Origin: Roseomonas sp. OT10
Lineage (GTDB): Bacteria > Pseudomonadota > Alphaproteobacteria > Acetobacterales > Acetobacteraceae
Length of the DNA: 64,000 nucleotides
Direction: 5' to 3'
Assembly: GCF_020991085.1 (NCBI RefSeq)
Contig: NZ_CP087719.1
Coordinates: 372,001-436,000, forward strand
In this document: piece after piece, positions 52,411 through 60,558 of the stretch
How positions within the stretch are numbered: the first letter of the stretch is position 1
How the letters are laid out: each line of letters begins with the position of its first letter
Notes under the pieces: model-generated
Databases searched by the model: none
Told to the model about the DNA's origin: nothing
What the model saw: only the letters and a program-made list of their open reading frames with translations
Position numbers and translations under genes: made by a program

Positions 52411-52447
52411 TCGAGAACTTCTCAACCCGATCCGTCCATTCTATGCA
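52411..52447 (+). promoter_or_regulatory. Possible promoter of the TRAP operon with a small palindrome
   Basis: TTCTCA (52419-52424), a 17-base spacer and TATGCA (52442-52447) fit a sigma-70 promoter about 55 bases before the binding-protein start. The -35 overlaps a perfect palindrome, GAGAA-C-TTCTC (52413-52423), a possible operator. Confidence 0.4.
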
Positions 52448-52501
52448 AAGGGTGCCGGGAAGGGGCAGCCAAGCCCCCCACGCAGGAGACGTTCAGCTTC
52501 C

Positions 52502-53626
52502 ATGGACCGCCGCAGCTTCCTCGCGGGTGCCAGCGCCGCCGCCCCGGCAGCCCTGGCCACGAGCCTTGCCGCCCCCGCCCTGGCGCAGTCCGCGCCGGAG
52601 ATCCGCTGGCGCTGTGCCAGCTCCTTCCCCAAGTCGCTGGACACCATCTACGGCGCCGGCGAGCACGTGGCCAAGCGCGTCGCGGCCCTGACCGACGGCA
52701 AGTTCCGCATCACCATGTTCGCCGCGGGCGAGGTGGTGCCGGGCCTGGCGGTCGCCGACGCCGTGCAGAACGGCACCGTGGACTGCGCCCACACCGCCTC
52801 CTACTACTTCGTCGGCAAGGACCCGACCTTCGCGCTCGACGGTACCATCCCCTTCGGGATGAACTTCCGCCAGATCAACGCCTGGCTGAACGGGGCCGGC
52901 GGGCGCGAGGTGCTGCGCGAGTTCTACGACAGCTTCAACATCGTCTCGATCCCCGCGGGCAACACCGGTGCCCAGATGGGCGGCTGGTTCCGCAAGGAGA
53001 TCAAGAGCGTCGCCGACCTGAACGGGCTGAAGTTCCGCATCGGCGGCTTCGCCGGCAACGTGCTGCAGAAGCTGGGCGTGGTGGCGCAGCAGATCGCGGG
53101 CGGCGACATCTACCCGGCGCTGGAGCGCGGCACGATCGACGCCGCCGAGTGGATCGGCCCCTATGACGACGAGAAGCTGGGCTTCAACCGCGTCGCGCCC
53201 TTCTACTACTACCCGGGCTTCTGGGAGGGCGGGCTGAACCTGTCCGTCTACGTCGCCAAGGCGAAGTACGACGAGCTGCCGCCGCTCTACAAGGAGGCGC
53301 TGGAGAGCGCCTGCCGCGATGCCACCATCGAGACCATCGCCAAGTACGACGTGCAGAACCCGCAGGCACTGCGCCGCCTCGTCGCCTCCGGCACCCAGCT
53401 CCGTCCCTTCCCGCGCGAGGTGATGCAGGCGGCCTACAAGGCGGCCTTCGAGCTGTACGACGAGACGGCGGCGTCCAACCCGCGCTTCAAGAAGGTCTAC
53501 GACCACTTCAAGGCCTTCCGCGACACGGAGCTGCAGTGGTTCCGCGTGGCGGAGAACACCTACGACAACTTCGTCTACTCCATGCAGGCGCTCGAGCAGC
53601 AGCAGGCTGCCCAGCCGCGCCGTTAA
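52502..53626 (+). CDS. TRAP transporter substrate-binding protein (DctP family)
   Basis: A 374-residue periplasmic protein with a Tat-style leader (MDRRSFLAGASAAAPAALAT...). The DctP fold shows RCASSFPKSLDTIYGAGE, the ligand-binding Arg region DLNGLKFRIGGFAGNVLQ, and IYPALERGTIDAAEWIGPYDD. The pattern is of the mannitol/2-oxoacid/chloroaromatic sub-group with helix-swapped dimers. Ligand is not determinable. The small and large membrane subunits follow in order. Confidence 0.94.
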   Translation: MDRRSFLAGASAAAPAALATSLAAPALAQSAPEIRWRCASSFPKSLDTIYGAGEHVAKRVAALTDGKFRITMFAAGEVVPGLAVADAVQNGTVDCAHTASYYFVGKDPTFALDGTIPFGMNFRQINAWLNGAGGREVLREFYDSFNIVSIPAGNTGAQMGGWFRKEIKSVADLNGLKFRIGGFAGNVLQKLGVVAQQIAGGDIYPALERGTIDAAEWIGPYDDEKLGFNRVAPFYYYPGFWEGGLNLSVYVAKAKYDELPPLYKEALESACRDATIETIAKYDVQNPQALRRLVASGTQLRPFPREVMQAAYKAAFELYDETAASNPRFKKVYDHFKAFRDTELQWFRVAENTYDNFVYSMQALEQQQAAQPRR

Positions 53627-53635
53627 GGGCCACCC

Positions 53636-54184
53636 ATGAGACCACTGCTCGCCTTCAGCCGCGTCGTGGACGACGTGAACACCGTCTTCGGCAAGATCGC
53701 CGAGTGGATGGTGCTGGCCGCCTGCGTCATCAGCGCCGGCAACGCCGTCATCCGCTATGCCCTGTCCATGTCGTCCAACGGCTGGCTGGAGGTGCAGTGG
53801 TACCTCTTCGCGGGCGTGGTCATGCTGGGTGCCGCCTATACCCTGAACCGCAACGGCCACGTCCGCGTCGACCTGATCTACGGCAACCTGTCGGAGCGCG
53901 GGCGGCTGTGGGTGGACGTGCTGGGGATCATCTTCTTCCTGTTCCCCGCCATGCTGCTGCTGGTGTGGATGACCTGGCCCTTCTTCCTCGACTCCTGGAC
54001 CCGCTCGGAAGGCAGCCAGAATGCCGGTGGCCTGATCCGCTGGCCGGTCAAGCTGCTGCTGCCGCTGGGCTACCTGCTGATCACGCTCCAGGGCGCCTCC
54101 GAGCTCATCAAGCGGATCGCGCTGCTGCGCGGCATCCGCCCCGAGGGCGACGTGATCCTGTCCTACGAGAAGCCGGTGCAGTGA
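53636..54184 (+). CDS. TRAP transporter small permease (DctQ)
   Basis: A 182-residue four-helix membrane protein. The family motif EVQWYLFAGVVMLGAAYTLNRNGHVRVDLIY is complete. It supports the large permease. It starts 9 bases after the binding-protein gene. Confidence 0.93.
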   Translation: MRPLLAFSRVVDDVNTVFGKIAEWMVLAACVISAGNAVIRYALSMSSNGWLEVQWYLFAGVVMLGAAYTLNRNGHVRVDLIYGNLSERGRLWVDVLGIIFFLFPAMLLLVWMTWPFFLDSWTRSEGSQNAGGLIRWPVKLLLPLGYLLITLQGASELIKRIALLRGIRPEGDVILSYEKPVQ

Positions 54185-54227
54185 GCGCCGGCCACACCGC
54201 ACGCCCCCTTACGGACGCCGAGGCGCG

Positions 54228-55640
54228 ATGAATCCCGACTACATGCCCCCGCTGATGTTCAGCGGGCTGGTGATCTTCCTGCTCGTGGGCTTTCCCGTCG
54301 CCTTCAGCCTGGCGGCGGTGGGTCTGTTCTTCGGCTTCCTGTCGATCGAGCTGGGCTTCTTCACCACCGCCTTCCTGGCCAACCTGCCGCTGCGCGTCTT
54401 CGGCGTGCTGTCGAACGAGCTGCTGCTGGCCATTCCCTTCTTCACCCTGATGGGCGCCATCCTGGAACGCTGCGGGCTGGCGGAGGACCTGCTGGAGGGC
54501 ATGGGCCAGCTCTTCGGCAAGATGCCCGGCGGCCTCGCCATCGCCGTCGTGCTGGTGGGCGCGGTGCTGGGCGCCATCACCGGCACCGTCGCCGCCTCGG
54601 TGATCGCGATGGGCATGATCTCCCTGCCGATCATGCTGCGCTACGGCTACGACCAGCGCATCGCCACCGGCGTCATCGCCGCCTCGGGCACCATCGCGCA
54701 GCTGATCCCGCCCAGCCTCGTGCTGATCATCCTGGGTGACCAGCTCGGCCGCTCGGTCGGCGACATGTATGCCGGCGCCATCGGCCCCTCCATCCTCCAG
54801 GTCAGCGTCTTCATCCTGTTCATCCTGGGCGTCGCGCTCTTCGCCCCGCACCGCGTGCCGCCGCTGCCGGAGGAGGCGCGGATGGACCGAGGCTGGCGCC
54901 TGTACTGGAAGGTGCTGCGCGGCATCGTGCCGTCCGCCGCGCTGATGTTCCTCGTGCTCGGCACCATCTTCCTCGGCCTCGCGACCCCCACCGAGGCGGG
55001 CGCGATGGGCGCGGTGGGTGCCATCTTCCTGGCCATCCTCAACCGCCGCTTCAGCTACCCGCTGCTGCGCGAGGCGCTGGCCAACACCGCGCGCATCACC
55101 GCGATGGTGGTCTTCCTGCTGCTGGGCGCCACCGTCTTCTCGCTGGTCTTCCAGGGCGTGGACGGGGGATTGTGGATCGAGCACCTGCTGTCCCACCTGC
55201 CCGGCGGCCAGACGGGCTTCCTGATCTTCGTCAACGTCTTCGTCTTCTTCCTGGCCTTCTTCCTCGACTTCTTCGAGATCGCCTTCATCGTCGTGCCGCT
55301 GCTGGCGCCGGTGGCGGCGAAGCTGGACATCAACCTGGTCTGGTTCGGCGTGCTGCTCTGCGTGAACCTGCAGACCAGCTTCATGCACCCGCCCTTCGGC
55401 TTTGCCCTGTTCTACCTGCGCTCCGTGGCGCCGCCCGAGGTCCGCACCAGCCAGATCTACTACGGGGCCATCCCCTGGGTCTGCCTGCAGCTCATCATCG
55501 TGGCCATCGTGATCTTCTGGCCGGAGAGCGTGACCTACTGGATCGACCACGGGCCCACGATGGACCCGGCCAGCGTGCGTATCGACGTGCCCATGCCGGA
55601 TATGGGGTTCGACGAAGCTCCGCCGATCGAGTTCAAGTAG
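54228..55640 (+). CDS. TRAP transporter large permease (DctM)
   Basis: A 470-residue membrane protein with about 12-14 helices carrying the Na+-driven transport site. Landmarks: FSGLVIFLLVGFPVAFSLA, IPFFTLMGAILERCGLAEDL, GTVAASVIAMGMISLPIML, and LQTSFMHPPFGFALFYLR near the C-terminus. It completes the tripartite set and ends before a hairpin terminator. Confidence 0.94.
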   Translation: MNPDYMPPLMFSGLVIFLLVGFPVAFSLAAVGLFFGFLSIELGFFTTAFLANLPLRVFGVLSNELLLAIPFFTLMGAILERCGLAEDLLEGMGQLFGKMPGGLAIAVVLVGAVLGAITGTVAASVIAMGMISLPIMLRYGYDQRIATGVIAASGTIAQLIPPSLVLIILGDQLGRSVGDMYAGAIGPSILQVSVFILFILGVALFAPHRVPPLPEEARMDRGWRLYWKVLRGIVPSAALMFLVLGTIFLGLATPTEAGAMGAVGAIFLAILNRRFSYPLLREALANTARITAMVVFLLLGATVFSLVFQGVDGGLWIEHLLSHLPGGQTGFLIFVNVFVFFLAFFLDFFEIAFIVVPLLAPVAAKLDINLVWFGVLLCVNLQTSFMHPPFGFALFYLRSVAPPEVRTSQIYYGAIPWVCLQLIIVAIVIFWPESVTYWIDHGPTMDPASVRIDVPMPDMGFDEAPPIEFK

Positions 55641-55647
55641 CCGGGAC

Positions 55648-55677
55648 GCGGCCGGGAGGGGGGACCTGCCCGGCCGC
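55648..55677 (+). terminator. Probable terminator of the TRAP operon
   Basis: GCGGCCGGG and CCCGGCCGC form a perfect 9-bp stem with a 12-base loop, seven bases after the dctM stop. The tail (ttcgctctt) is only partly T-rich, so the call is moderate. Confidence 0.55.
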
Positions 55678-55710
55678 TTCGCTCTTCGGCGCAGGGCTCC
55701 TGGCCCCGAA

Positions 55711-55737
55711 TTACTTGCGAACGGTTCTTACTTGCGA
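55711..55737 (+). promoter_or_regulatory. Tandem 10-bp direct repeat upstream of a small gene
   Basis: TTACTTGCGA occurs twice, 17 bases apart start to start, separated by ACGGTTC. It lies 36 bases before the next ATG in an AT-richer stretch, a good position for an operator. The TTGCGAA...TTC words recall iron-regulator (Fur-type) sites of alphaproteobacteria, but that is a guess. Confidence 0.45.
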
Positions 55738-55772
55738 CAAGCTGGGTCCCCACGCCTCTGGAGGAGCCTTGC

Positions 55773-56237
55773 ATGGCCGCCCACGGACTGCCCGCCTGGC
55801 CCTGGACCGGTGCCGCCCCGGAGGAGCTGCCGCCGCCGGAAGCCCTGCTGCTCGACGCCCTGCGCGGCTGGGCCCGGGCTCGGCGGCTGGGCCACCCCGC
55901 CGCGCATGCCATCGCCCTGCCGCTCGCCACCGCCGATCTGGCCGAGGCCGCGCCGGCGCTTGATCAGGCGCTGCGCCTCTGCACCAGCCCCGGGGAACTC
56001 GGCTGCCCGCTCTGCCCCCGGCTGGTCGGCGCGGAGCCGGCCCTGCTCCTGGCCTTCGCCCTGGCCCAGCGCGGCCCGCGCCGGGAGGCGCTGGCCGCCT
56101 TCCTGCGCCTCGTTCCGCCGCCGAGCGCCTATGCCGCCCTGGGACATGCACTGGCGGTCATGATCGCCTTCCGGCGCGCCGGGCTGTGGCTGGAGAATCC
56201 GGTGCGCCGCCCGGCCTCCGCGACCCGCCCGTTCTGA
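55773..56237 (+). CDS. Hypothetical protein with a CxxC motif
   Basis: A 154-residue protein I do not recognise. It is helical, Ala/Leu/Pro-rich, without signal peptide. A short Cys cluster (RLCTSPGELGCPLCPRLVG, about residues 68-85) could hold a metal or redox disulfide. A GGAGG lies before the ATG, and a tandem direct repeat lies upstream, so it looks like a regulated real gene. It stands alone between the TRAP operon and the HtrA gene. Confidence 0.6.
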   Translation: MAAHGLPAWPWTGAAPEELPPPEALLLDALRGWARARRLGHPAAHAIALPLATADLAEAAPALDQALRLCTSPGELGCPLCPRLVGAEPALLLAFALAQRGPRREALAAFLRLVPPPSAYAALGHALAVMIAFRRAGLWLENPVRRPASATRPF

Positions 56238-56394
56238 GGCCCTCCGCGGGCCTGCCCCGGTTGGCGGGCCGCATGTGACGCGACCGTAATTCGTGATGGA
56301 AACAGATTAAGGCCCGGGCGGATCGAACCGTCATCCGCGGCCGCCCATCCTTCCGCAACAGACGCCGCCCCCGCGGCCTGGCCGGAGGATCCCG

Positions 56395-57498
56395 ATGACC
56401 ACCCCTCGCTTGCGCAACACCCTAGCCGCCGCCCTGCTCGCCGCGACCGCCCTCGGCGGCGGAGTCCTGGGAAGCACGCTGGCCGCCCCCAGCCCGGCCT
56501 ATGCCGCTCCGCTCGCCGCGGTCGCGGCCCAGCCCCAGGGCTTCGCGGATCTGGTGGACCGGGTCGCCCCCGCCGTGGTGAAGATCGCCGTGGCCGGAAC
56601 GGCGCCAAGCGAGCAGGCCCAGGCCATCCCGCCGGGCTTTCTGCCGCCGGGCGCCAAGCTGCGTGGCGCCGAGCCGCGTCGCGTGATGGGCGAGGGCTCG
56701 GGCTTCATCATCGACCCCTCGGGCCTCGTGGTGACGAACTTCCATGTCGCCGGCCATGCCGATTCCATCCGCGTCACCCTGGCTGACGGCACCACCCTGC
56801 CCGCCCGCGTGATCGGTAGCGACGAGCGCACCGACCTCGCCCTGCTGCAGGTCGCGACGGACAAGCCGCTGCCCGCCGTGTCTTTCGCCGATGGGGCGGA
56901 GCCGCGCGTGGGCGACTGGGTGCTGGCGGTGGGCAACCCCTTCGGCCTCGGCCCCAGCGTGACGGCGGGCATCATCTCCGCCCGCGGCCGCGATCTGAAC
57001 GCCGGCCCCTATGACAGCTTCCTGCAGACGGATGCCCCCATCAACCCGGGCAATTCCGGCGGGCCGCTGTTCGACACCCAGGGGCGCGTGGTGGGCGTGA
57101 ACACCGCCATCCTCTCCCCCTCCGGCGCCAATGCCGGCATCGGCTTCGCCGTGCCCGCCGATCTGGCCTCCCGCGTCGTCACCGCGCTGAAGGCCGATGG
57201 CCGCGTCGCCCGCGGCTGGCTGGGCGTGGAGACCGCCCCCTTCGCCGAGGGCAAGCGCGAGGGCGCCATGGTCGCGGCCGTGCAGGACAACGGCCCCGCC
57301 GCCAAGGCCGGCCTGCGCCCGGGCGACGTCATCACCGCCGTGGACGGACAGGCGGTGAAGGACCCCCGCGCCCTGGCCCGCCTCGTGGCCGATCAACATC
57401 CGGGTGCGGAGGTCGCCCTGACCATCGCCCGGGGTCCCGCCTCCACCACCCTCCGCGCGACGCTCAAGGACCAGCCGCCCCTGCACGCGCAGAGCTGA
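56395..57498 (+). CDS. HtrA/DegP-like serine protease with PDZ domain
   Basis: A 367-residue S1C protease. A signal peptide ends near AYAAPL. The trypsin-like domain has His in VVTNFHVAGHAD, Asp in DERTDLALLQV and Ser in INPGNSGGPLFD. A single PDZ domain (about residues 270-360; GPAAKAGLRPGDVITAVDG) follows, and the N-terminal VDRVAPAVVKIAV is typical. It acts in periplasmic protein quality control. One PDZ places it with DegS-like or short HtrA forms. The 155-base gap before it has AT-rich words (cgtaattcgtgatggaaac) that may be its promoter. It ends at mosaic repeat E. Confidence 0.93.
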   Translation: MTTPRLRNTLAAALLAATALGGGVLGSTLAAPSPAYAAPLAAVAAQPQGFADLVDRVAPAVVKIAVAGTAPSEQAQAIPPGFLPPGAKLRGAEPRRVMGEGSGFIIDPSGLVVTNFHVAGHADSIRVTLADGTTLPARVIGSDERTDLALLQVATDKPLPAVSFADGAEPRVGDWVLAVGNPFGLGPSVTAGIISARGRDLNAGPYDSFLQTDAPINPGNSGGPLFDTQGRVVGVNTAILSPSGANAGIGFAVPADLASRVVTALKADGRVARGWLGVETAPFAEGKREGAMVAAVQDNGPAAKAGLRPGDVITAVDGQAVKDPRALARLVADQHPGAEVALTIARGPASTTLRATLKDQPPLHAQS

Positions 57499-57540
57499 GG
57501 AAGCGCAGCACAGGGCGCTGATCCCAAGGAGGCAGCGCCC

Positions 57541-57904
57541 GTGGCCCGGGGGCAAGGCTCTGCCTCGCCCCCGTACCCCCACTCCGCCAGGACCCTGCGG
57601 GCCCTGGACCCGAGAGGCGCTGCCGCGGGACAGCCTGCGAGGGGGTCACGGCGCCGAGGAGCATGGCTCCTCGGCGGGTACGGCCGCAGCATTCGCTGAC
57701 GCCTTTGATGTTTCTTTCAGCGTCCCGCCTGTCCGCGCTTTCCCCGGGATCAGCCCGCAGGCTGACGCCTACCGGAAGCACCAGACTCCCAGCGGGGTCC
57801 GGGGCCCGCTTGTGGCCCCGGCAGGGGAGGGTCCGTGGAGGGGACGGCGTCCCCTCCCGGTCCGACGCCGGAACACGACAGCGCCACGGGTCAGGTCATC
57901 CCGC
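57541..57904 (+). repeat. Mosaic hairpin repeat, copy E (convergent gap)
   Basis: A near-copy of A-C. Hairpins can be placed exactly: GGGGGC/GCCCCC at 57548-57572, CCGAGGAGC-atg-GCTCCTCGG at 57654-57674, CCGGGGCC/GGCCCCGG at 57799-57821, and GGAGGGGAC/GTCCCCTCC at 57837-57857. It ends in the gaacacgacag tail. It fills the gap between the HtrA gene (plus) and the DapA-like gene (minus). Confidence 0.87.
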
Positions 57905-57934
57905 CGTTCTTGCGGCGGCGGGTCCCGGGCCGGG

Positions 57935-58858
57935 TCAGGCTGCGCGGCGGGTGGCGATGCCCCAGCCGGCGAGAAGCTTCTCCAGCGTCGTCTGGGCCTC
58001 GGGCAGCAGCGGCCAGGCGGCGGGCGGGCGGGCGGGGCCGACATCCTCGCCCATCAGGTTCAGCGCCGCCTTGACCACCGAGACGTTGGCGCCGCCGTTC
58101 TCCTGGGCGCGCAGCACCTCGAAGGGGCCGATGGCGTGGATCTGCTCGGCGGCGCTGTCGAAGTCGCGCGCGTTCAGGGCGTTCAGGATGGCGACGGAGC
58201 GTTCCGGCAGCACGTTGATCAGGCCGGAGGTGAAGCCGCGGGCGCCCACGGCCTGCATCGGCGGGGCCCAGGGCTCGGCCAGGCCGCAGACCCAGTTGAT
58301 GGGCATGCCGCGGGTGCGGCGGACCGCCTCGGCCAGCAGCAGCACGTTGGGGGTGGCCCATTTCACGCCGGCGATGCCGGGCAGGCTGGCCAGCTCCACG
58401 ATGCGGTCGATGCCCATGGCGTCGTTGCGCAGGTAGAGGATGACGGGCAGCTCGCCCGCCTCGGCGACGCGCTGGAGGTAGGCCTTCACGCCGCGCGGCG
58501 CGTTGAACGGGTCGGGGGGCTGGTGGACCATCAGCGCGTCGGCGCCGGCCTTCCGCGCGACCCGCGCGAGCTGCTCCGCCTCGCCGACCGAGCGGCCGAC
58601 GCCGGCGATGATGGTGGCGCGGCCGGCGACGAGGGCAGGGACCTCCGCCTGCATCCGCTCGGCTTCCGCGAAGGAGAGGCTGTAGAACTCGCTGGTGTTG
58701 CCGTTCACCGTCAGCCCGTGGACGCCCGCCTTGGCCGCGCGGGCGACGATCGGCTCCAGCGCGGCCGGGTTGGGCTTGCCGTCGCGGTCGAAGGGGGTCA
58801 CGAGGATCCCCGAGATGCCGCGCAGCGAGGCGGCGAGCCTGGTCCGGTCCTGGGTCAT
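57935..58858 (-). CDS. Dihydrodipicolinate synthase family aldolase/lyase
   Basis: A 307-residue class I aldolase. The Schiff-base Lys is in GIAGVKWATPN, the Tyr in VILYLRNDA, and the nucleotide-free TIM-barrel start is ISGILVTPFDRDGKPNPAAL. The GNTSEFYSL motif replaces the GTTGE of true DapA, so it is probably a catabolic member (2-keto-3-deoxy-acid or similar), not lysine biosynthesis. It overlaps the GntR gene by 4 bases, so regulator and enzyme form one unit. Confidence 0.88.
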   Translation of the reverse strand: MTQDRTRLAASLRGISGILVTPFDRDGKPNPAALEPIVARAAKAGVHGLTVNGNTSEFYSLSFAEAERMQAEVPALVAGRATIIAGVGRSVGEAEQLARVARKAGADALMVHQPPDPFNAPRGVKAYLQRVAEAGELPVILYLRNDAMGIDRIVELASLPGIAGVKWATPNVLLLAEAVRRTRGMPINWVCGLAEPWAPPMQAVGARGFTSGLINVLPERSVAILNALNARDFDSAAEQIHAIGPFEVLRAQENGGANVSVVKAALNLMGEDVGPARPPAAWPLLPEAQTTLEKLLAGWGIATRRAA

Positions 58859-59607
58859 GCGTTCCTCCGGTGGGGCGGGGCGGCAGGCTCGGCCGGTCCC
58901 GCGAAGGCCTGTTGCAGCGAGCGCAGGCCATGCGCGCGCATCCGCGCCTCGGCGAGCGCCGAGTCGCCCCGGCGCAGCGCCGCCAGCAGGGCGGCGTGCT
59001 CGCGCAGGGCCCGGCGCATCTCGCTGTCCGTGGTCAGGATGCGGCGGCGGCCGACGCTCTCGTAGCCGCGCAGCCCGCGCAGGGTCTGGGTGAGGAAGGC
59101 GTTGTCGGCCACCGCATGCAGCATGGCGTGGAACTGGCCGTTCGCCTCGGCCACCGCCTCCGCGTCGCCGGACCGGGTGGCGTCGCGCATGGCCACCAGC
59201 TGGGCGCGCAGCGCGGCGATCTCCGCGGGCGTGACGCGGCGCGCGGCGAAGCCGGCGGCCACCGCCTCCAGCGCCACACGGATGCGGCCCATCTGCTCGA
59301 TCTGGACGGGGCCGAAATCGGCGACCAGCGTGCCGCGGCGGGGCTGGGTGACGACCATCCCCTCCGTTTCCAGCCGGCGCAGCGCATCGCGCACCGGGGC
59401 GGCGGAGACGCCGAGCGAGGCGGCGAGCTGCCGTTCCGACACGCGCGAATGCGGCGCCAGCGCCCCCGCGACGATGGCGTCGCGCAGGCGGAGGTAGACC
59501 CGGTCGGCCAGGGAGGCCGTATCTTCCAGGGTCAGCGGGGTAAAGGGCAGGGCGTCTGGCACTGCAACCTGAAATATCAGTTTGATGGCGTCCTGGGAAG
59601 AGGGCAT
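58855..59607 (-). CDS. GntR family regulator, FCD (FadR-like) domain
   Basis: A 250-residue regulator. The winged helix is VYLRLRDAIVAGALAPHSRVSERQLAASLGVS with APVRDALRRLETEGMV. The FCD domain follows, with metal-type His residues in GQFHAMLHAVADN and ALREHAALLAAL. Start is uncertain: the ATG (MPSSQDAIKLIFQ) is used, but a GTG at 59562 (VPDALPFTPLTLED) sits after an AT-rich CTGATATTTCAG that looks like an operator. It probably controls its own gene and the lyase in response to the pathway's acid. Confidence 0.88.
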   Translation of the reverse strand: MPSSQDAIKLIFQVAVPDALPFTPLTLEDTASLADRVYLRLRDAIVAGALAPHSRVSERQLAASLGVSAAPVRDALRRLETEGMVVTQPRRGTLVADFGPVQIEQMGRIRVALEAVAAGFAARRVTPAEIAALRAQLVAMRDATRSGDAEAVAEANGQFHAMLHAVADNAFLTQTLRGLRGYESVGRRRILTTDSEMRRALREHAALLAALRRGDSALAEARMRAHGLRSLQQAFAGPAEPAAPPHRRNA

Positions 59608-59659
59608 CGCACCTCTCTTCCTGCCATGCGCGAACGTCCCGGCCGCTGCCGCGTTGACC

Positions 59660-59680
59660 GGCGGCGGGTTGCCCGCCGCC
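59660..59680. other. Perfect 9-bp hairpin in the GntR / phosphatase divergent gap
   Basis: GGCGGCGGG-ttg-CCCGCCGCC lies about 115 bases before the phosphatase gene and 53 bases upstream of the GntR start. It has no T-run. A role in control is possible but unproven. Confidence 0.3.
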
Positions 59681-59793
59681 AGGAAGGGTGGCGACCGGCC
59701 CGTGACGGCACGTGGCGCGGCGGGACCTCCGCCACCCGCCTGCCGGGACCGCACCCGAACCTGCTGCCCAAACCTTCTGGGGGACCGACGCCG

Positions 59794-60558
59794 ATGCAGC
59801 AACCCTGGCCGGATCGGCTCTGGATCATCCGCCATGGCGAGAGCGCCGGGAACGTGGCGCGTGACGCCGCCCAGGCCGCCGGCATCGGCCGGATCGACAT
59901 CGCCGAGCGGGACGTGGACGTGCCGCTGAGCGCGCTGGGCGTGGAGCAGTCCGCCGCGCTCGGCCGTTGGTTCGCGGCCATGCCGGAGGCGGAGCGGCCG
60001 GATGTGGTGCTGACCTCGCCCTACCAGCGGGCCCGGCATACCGCCGAGCTGATGCAGGCGGCGGGCGGCATGCCCGTCGCCCCGGGGGACTTCGTCGTGG
60101 ACGAGCGGCTGCGGGAGAAGGAGTTCGGCATCCTCGACCGGCTGACCCGCCACGGCATCACGGAGCTGCATCCGGACCAGGCGGAGTTCCGCCGCATCCT
60201 GGGCAAGTTCTATCACCGGCCGCCGGGGGGCGAGAGCTGGTGCGACGTGATCCTGCGCCTGCGCAGCGCGCTGGACACGATCAGCCTGCACCATGGCGGG
60301 CGCCGCGTGGTGATCGTCGGCCACCAGGTGGTGGTGCTCTGCCTGCGCTACCTGCTGGAGAACATGACCGAGGAGCGGATCCTGGCCGTGGACCGGGAGG
60401 CGGACGTGGCAAACTGCTCCGTCACCGAGTACCGCTTCGATCCGGCCCTGGGGAAGGGCGGCGGGCTGGCGCTGCACCGCTACAACTTCGTCGCGCCGCT
60501 GGAGCGCGCCGGCGCCCCGGTGACGGACGAGCCCGACGCGCCGGTGGCCACGCGATGA
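59794..60558 (+). CDS. Histidine phosphatase (phosphoglycerate mutase-like)
   Basis: A 254-residue branch-1 histidine phosphatase. The catalytic His is in WIIRHGESAGN, the Arg in TSPYQRARHTAELM, and the second His in VIVGHQVVVLCLR. REKEFGILDRLTRHG is a distinctive conserved stretch. It would remove phosphate from a small metabolite; the substrate is unknown. The ATG start follows GGGGGACC. It overlaps the NnrD gene by 4 bases. Confidence 0.9.
   Translation: MQQPWPDRLWIIRHGESAGNVARDAAQAAGIGRIDIAERDVDVPLSALGVEQSAALGRWFAAMPEAERPDVVLTSPYQRARHTAELMQAAGGMPVAPGDFVVDERLREKEFGILDRLTRHGITELHPDQAEFRRILGKFYHRPPGGESWCDVILRLRSALDTISLHHGGRRVVIVGHQVVVLCLRYLLENMTEERILAVDREADVANCSVTEYRFDPALGKGGGLALHRYNFVAPLERAGAPVTDEPDAPVATR

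Noticed and set aside
12814-57904. The spaced repeats as a CRISPR array
   Set aside because: Copies are about 360 bp, kilobases apart, with no short regular repeats or spacers and no cas genes.
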